The notes below the pieces were generated by a model that saw only the letters and a program-made list of their open reading frames with translations, searched no databases and had not been told where the DNA came from. The translations under genes and the position numbers were made by a program. This document shows, in pieces, positions 22,776-24,843 of a stretch of 24,843 bases of DNA. The stretch covers positions 1-24,843 of the forward strand of contig CAAENA010000049.1 of assembly GCA_900757205.1 (NCBI GenBank). The letters are read 5' to 3'. The DNA is from an uncultured Collinsella sp. (GTDB lineage Bacteria > Actinomycetota > Coriobacteriia > Coriobacteriales > Coriobacteriaceae). The first letter of the stretch is position 1, and each line of letters begins with the position of its first letter.

Positions 22776-23357
22776 CTACACGCGAATCGACAGGTTCTTT
22801 TTATCATCGCTCCAGTTGCAAGCGTTGCGCGCGGGGCATGCAAAGCAGGCACGCGACGCTTTGTCGGCTGCATAGAGCAGACGCTCAAGCGGTTGGCTGT
22901 TCACGCGCAGCTTTCGATGGCCCAGAATGGCCGTCTTAATGGCTGCGGCATCGGCCGGCTCAAACGCCACGTCATCGGGCATGCCGCCGAGAATCGCATC
23001 AGCGACGCGTTCGCTTGCAACATCATGGGATATACCCGATTCATACTGTTCATCTTTGCCGATATCGTGAAGAAGTGCTGTGGCGTAGATGACCTCGCGG
23101 TCAAATTCGAGCTGCTCCTCGAGATTCTTGATCCACATAATGCGCGCGACATCGAGCAGATGGTCAATACCGTGGCGGCAGAAGATGCGCCCCGATTCCA
23201 ACTGTACGATGTTGCCCAGGTGCCGCCGGAACAGCCCGTTGGCACAAATGTAATCAATGCGAGGCATGGCACCAAAGGGGGCCAGGCCCGAAGCCATAAA
23301 GCCGCGACGCGACGTCCCCTCATCGGTCTTCGATGTAAAGTCGTTGACGACTCTCAT
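22776..23357 (-). CDS. HD-domain phosphohydrolase in folate cluster
   Basis: A 193-residue HD-superfamily hydrolase. FCRHGIDHLLDVARI (His62, His66), LLHDIGKD (H97, D98) and Asp165 (AADKAS) form the metal site. The C-terminus has CFACPARNAC (C171, C174, C180), which might bind a metal. It lies two bases after the folE stop and upstream of folB; the step between them in the pathway, removal of phosphates from dihydroneopterin triphosphate, needs a hydrolase. HD proteins occupy this slot in many anaerobes, so that role is plausible, but unproven. The start at ATG 23357 relies on coupling to folE; no clear ribosome binding site is seen. An internal ATG at 23267 is closer to the usual length but also lacks one. 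Confidence 0.82.
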   Translation of the reverse strand: MRVVNDFTSKTDEGTSRRGFMASGLAPFGAMPRIDYICANGLFRRHLGNIVQLESGRIFCRHGIDHLLDVARIMWIKNLEEQLEFDREVIYATALLHDIGKDEQYESGISHDVASERVADAILGGMPDDVAFEPADAAAIKTAILGHRKLRVNSQPLERLLYAADKASRACFACPARNACNWSDDKKNLSIRV

Positions 23358-23359
23358 GG

Positions 23360-23917
23360 TTAGCGGCCCAGCATCCTAAAGAAACGCTCCTCGAGCGCGG
23401 GATCGGTCTCAAAGACGCCGCGGCGAGCAAGCGTCACGGTCTTGGTGCCGGGCTTTTGCACGCCACGCATCGTCATGCACATATGCTCGGCCTCCATCAA
23501 CACAATCGCTCCCTGGGGAGCGAGATAATCCATGAGGGCATCGGCAACCTGTGCGCACAGTTGCTCCTGCAGCTGAAGACGGCGGGCATAAACCTCAACC
23601 GTGCGGGCGAGCTTGGAAAGCCCAGCCACCCGACCGTTAGGGATATAACCAATGGCGGCCTTGCCATAAAACGGCAGCAGATGATGTTCGCACAGCGAGT
23701 AGAACGTGATGTCGCGCTCGATAACCAAATCGTTCGAAGCGACGGCAAAGGTTTTGGACAGGTGTTCCTCGGCACTCTGGTCCATACCGCCGGCGATCTC
23801 ACCATACATACGGGCAACGCGCGCCGGGGTCTCCAGCAGGCCCTCACGAGTTGGGTCCTCGCCTATGCCCTCAAGCAACAGCTTAATGGCGGCCTCGACT
23901 TTTTCCTGATCGACCAT
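23360..23917 (-). CDS. folE: GTP cyclohydrolase I
   Basis: A 185-residue enzyme that converts GTP to dihydroneopterin triphosphate, the first step of folate (and queuosine-type) pterin synthesis. Zinc ligands are C76 and H79 in LCEHHLLPF and C147 in EHMCMTMRG. Further hallmarks are IPNGRVAGLSKLARTVEVYARRLQLQE and the RGVQKPG ending block. Length is typical. The ATG at 23917 has GAGG close upstream. It leads the folE-HD-folB cluster; nrdG lies 66 bases upstream on the same strand and may be in the same transcript. No missing residues noted. Confidence 0.96.
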   Translation of the reverse strand: MVDQEKVEAAIKLLLEGIGEDPTREGLLETPARVARMYGEIAGGMDQSAEEHLSKTFAVASNDLVIERDITFYSLCEHHLLPFYGKAAIGYIPNGRVAGLSKLARTVEVYARRLQLQEQLCAQVADALMDYLAPQGAIVLMEAEHMCMTMRGVQKPGTKTVTLARRGVFETDPALEERFFRMLGR

Positions 23918-23983
23918 CTGGGCCTCACTTTTCCGATTTCACGTTCGCGCTATGGTACCACGCCCTCCGGCATCGACCACAAG

Positions 23984-24565
23984 CTACATAGTATGGGTCG
24001 AATAGACCGGATCATCACGCCAAAGTTCAACCGCATCACAAAGCGCAACGCCCTCGCGCTCAGCACGGGCGCGCGTAGCGTTCATATCGATCACGCGCTG
24101 GTTGCTCGAACCCCTAAAGCGCAGCGAGATATCGTACAGGTCCTGAACAAACGGGCCGTCCACCAGCATGTCAAGGCAGGCAAGGATGCGGTCCGTCACC
24201 TCGGTATGATGACGACCGCCCGGCATAAGCTCCTCGAGTACGTCGCCAGTAAAGCACCAAATGGTCTTTCCCGACCCCACTGGATAGGCCGCGCGAACAC
24301 GCTCGACAAACTCAACGAGCCCCGCCTGATTCTCGGGCTCCATGGGCTCGCCGCCCAGAATCGTCAGACCATCGATAAAGGGATGATCGAGACTCTCGAT
24401 AATCTTGTCCTCGACGGCACGATCGAACGGCTCACCCGCAGCAAAGTCCCACGCAACAGAGTTAAAGCAATTCTTGCACCCACGACGGCACCCGCTTACA
24501 AACAGAGAAGTACGAACGCCTTCTCCATCAGCAATGTCGAAATACTTAATGTTCGCGTAGTTCAT
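23984..24565 (-). CDS. nrdG: Anaerobic ribonucleoside-triphosphate reductase activating protein
   Basis: A 193-residue radical SAM enzyme that installs the glycyl radical on NrdD so that deoxyribonucleotides can be made without oxygen. The [4Fe-4S] motif CxxxCxxC is C26, C30 and C33 in SGCRRGCKNCFN. GGEPMEPENQ is the SAM-binding GGEP motif, and MLVDGPFVQDL and FRGSSNQRVIDM are NrdG hallmarks. I take ATG 24565, with GGGAGAG upstream; the open frame further out (to 24721) runs through a long inverted repeat and is unlikely to be translated. The partner nrdD is not in the window and may lie beyond the edge, though nothing in 24666-24843 resembles its end. Confidence 0.95.
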   Translation of the reverse strand: MNYANIKYFDIADGEGVRTSLFVSGCRRGCKNCFNSVAWDFAAGEPFDRAVEDKIIESLDHPFIDGLTILGGEPMEPENQAGLVEFVERVRAAYPVGSGKTIWCFTGDVLEELMPGGRHHTEVTDRILACLDMLVDGPFVQDLYDISLRFRGSSNQRVIDMNATRARAEREGVALCDAVELWRDDPVYSTHTM

Positions 24566-24580
24566 AGGTAACTCTCCCGG

Positions 24581-24664
24581 GAGGCCGGGACATATCATCC
24601 CGTCCTCAAACATTCTCGGCCTGCGGCCTGCGAAACTGCGGGCGGGACGATATGTCCCGGCCTC
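24581..24664. repeat. 22-bp inverted repeat immediately upstream of nrdG
   Basis: The left arm (24581-24602, starts GAGGCCGGGACATATC) pairs with the right arm (24643-24664) with one mismatch, around a 40-base loop that contains GGCCTGC twice. The left end merges into the palindrome CTCCCGGGAG (24574-24583), next to the nrdG ribosome binding site. GGTAACTC occurs on both sides (24567-24574 and 24673-24680). Confidence 0.8.
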
Positions 24665-24680
24665 ATGCAAAGGGTAACTC

Positions 24681-24843
24681 AATGAACGAAGCGAACATCG
24701 AGCATAGGGTTCGAGGTCCAATAAAAACTGGGTTGCGGCTCAACCACCATCGCAAGTAAATCGCAGCTGCAACTCGACTTATTTCCGCTAAGAGAACTTC
24801 GAGGAGTGAGCAGACTGCGCGCTGCATCTCAGCTACATCAACT
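24681..24843. other. Window end, no supported gene
   Basis: One minus-strand frame is open from the edge to a stop near 24665 (about 59 codons) but the peptide resembles nothing I know and lacks typical codon usage. It may be an unrelated gene end or simply spacer. Confidence 0.25.

Noticed and set aside
24566..24721. 52-codon extension of nrdG
   Set aside because: It would translate through a strong inverted repeat, while ATG 24565 has a good ribosome binding site and gives the usual length.
24708..24722. GGTTCGAGGTCC resembling a tRNA T-loop
   Set aside because: The flanks do not pair into a T stem, and no anticodon arm or acceptor stem can be built around it.

Overview
This is a gene-dense, high-GC window (roughly 58-60% by eye) from a strictly anaerobic Gram-positive bacterium. 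Gene content and style fit the Coriobacteriia, most likely Collinsella. The signs are a sortase-type surface protein, an anaerobic ribonucleotide reductase activase, a DUF3793 protein next to a flavodoxin, a ferredoxin-like aldo/keto reductase, O-acetylhomoserine sulfhydrylase for sulfur assimilation, and strong AAGGAGG-type ribosome binding sites with some GTG and TTG starts. Organism assignment is inference. I saw no rRNA, tRNA, CRISPR array, transposase or prophage gene, so this looks like chromosomal backbone.

Layout. 1-2.9 kb: the 3' end of a YolD-like gene meets a large cell-wall-anchored beta-propeller protein tail to tail; the two stops share one CTAG. 3.1-4.9 kb: a membrane-anchored heavy-metal-associated protein with a textbook CsoR-type copper operator diverges from a DUF3793-flavodoxin pair behind a good promoter and a possible iron (DtxR-like) operator; a bidirectional terminator closes this block. 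5.0-8.2 kb: a minus-strand polar amino acid ABC operon (lipoprotein, permease with an unusual extracellular domain, ATPase). 8.2-10.4 kb: endonuclease IV and a 2x[4Fe-4S] aldo/keto reductase, separated by a long inverted repeat. 10.6-13 kb: ketopantoate reductase-like gene, a tiny membrane protein and a secreted coiled-coil protein.

13.1-15.7 kb is the most interesting regulatory region. metY (O-acetylhomoserine sulfhydrylase) is preceded by a good promoter, a candidate 17-residue cysteine-containing leader peptide with a strong ribosome binding site, and overlapping alternative hairpins. A divergent LysR-type regulator lies beyond a perfect 7+7 dyad. Together they suggest two layers of sulfur-responsive control.

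15.7-20.3 kb: RNase HI, a Gfo/Idh/MocA oxidoreductase coupled to an acylphosphatase, a PerR-type peroxide sensor, a Cof-type HAD phosphatase, and a SlyD-like isomerase coupled to an orphan UreE-like protein (possible nickel handling). 20.3-24.8 kb: a dipeptidase and a YgjP-type metallopeptidase on the plus strand converge on a minus-strand nrdG-folE-HD-folB run (anaerobic nucleotide and pterin/folate metabolism). A 22-bp-arm inverted repeat sits directly upstream of nrdG.
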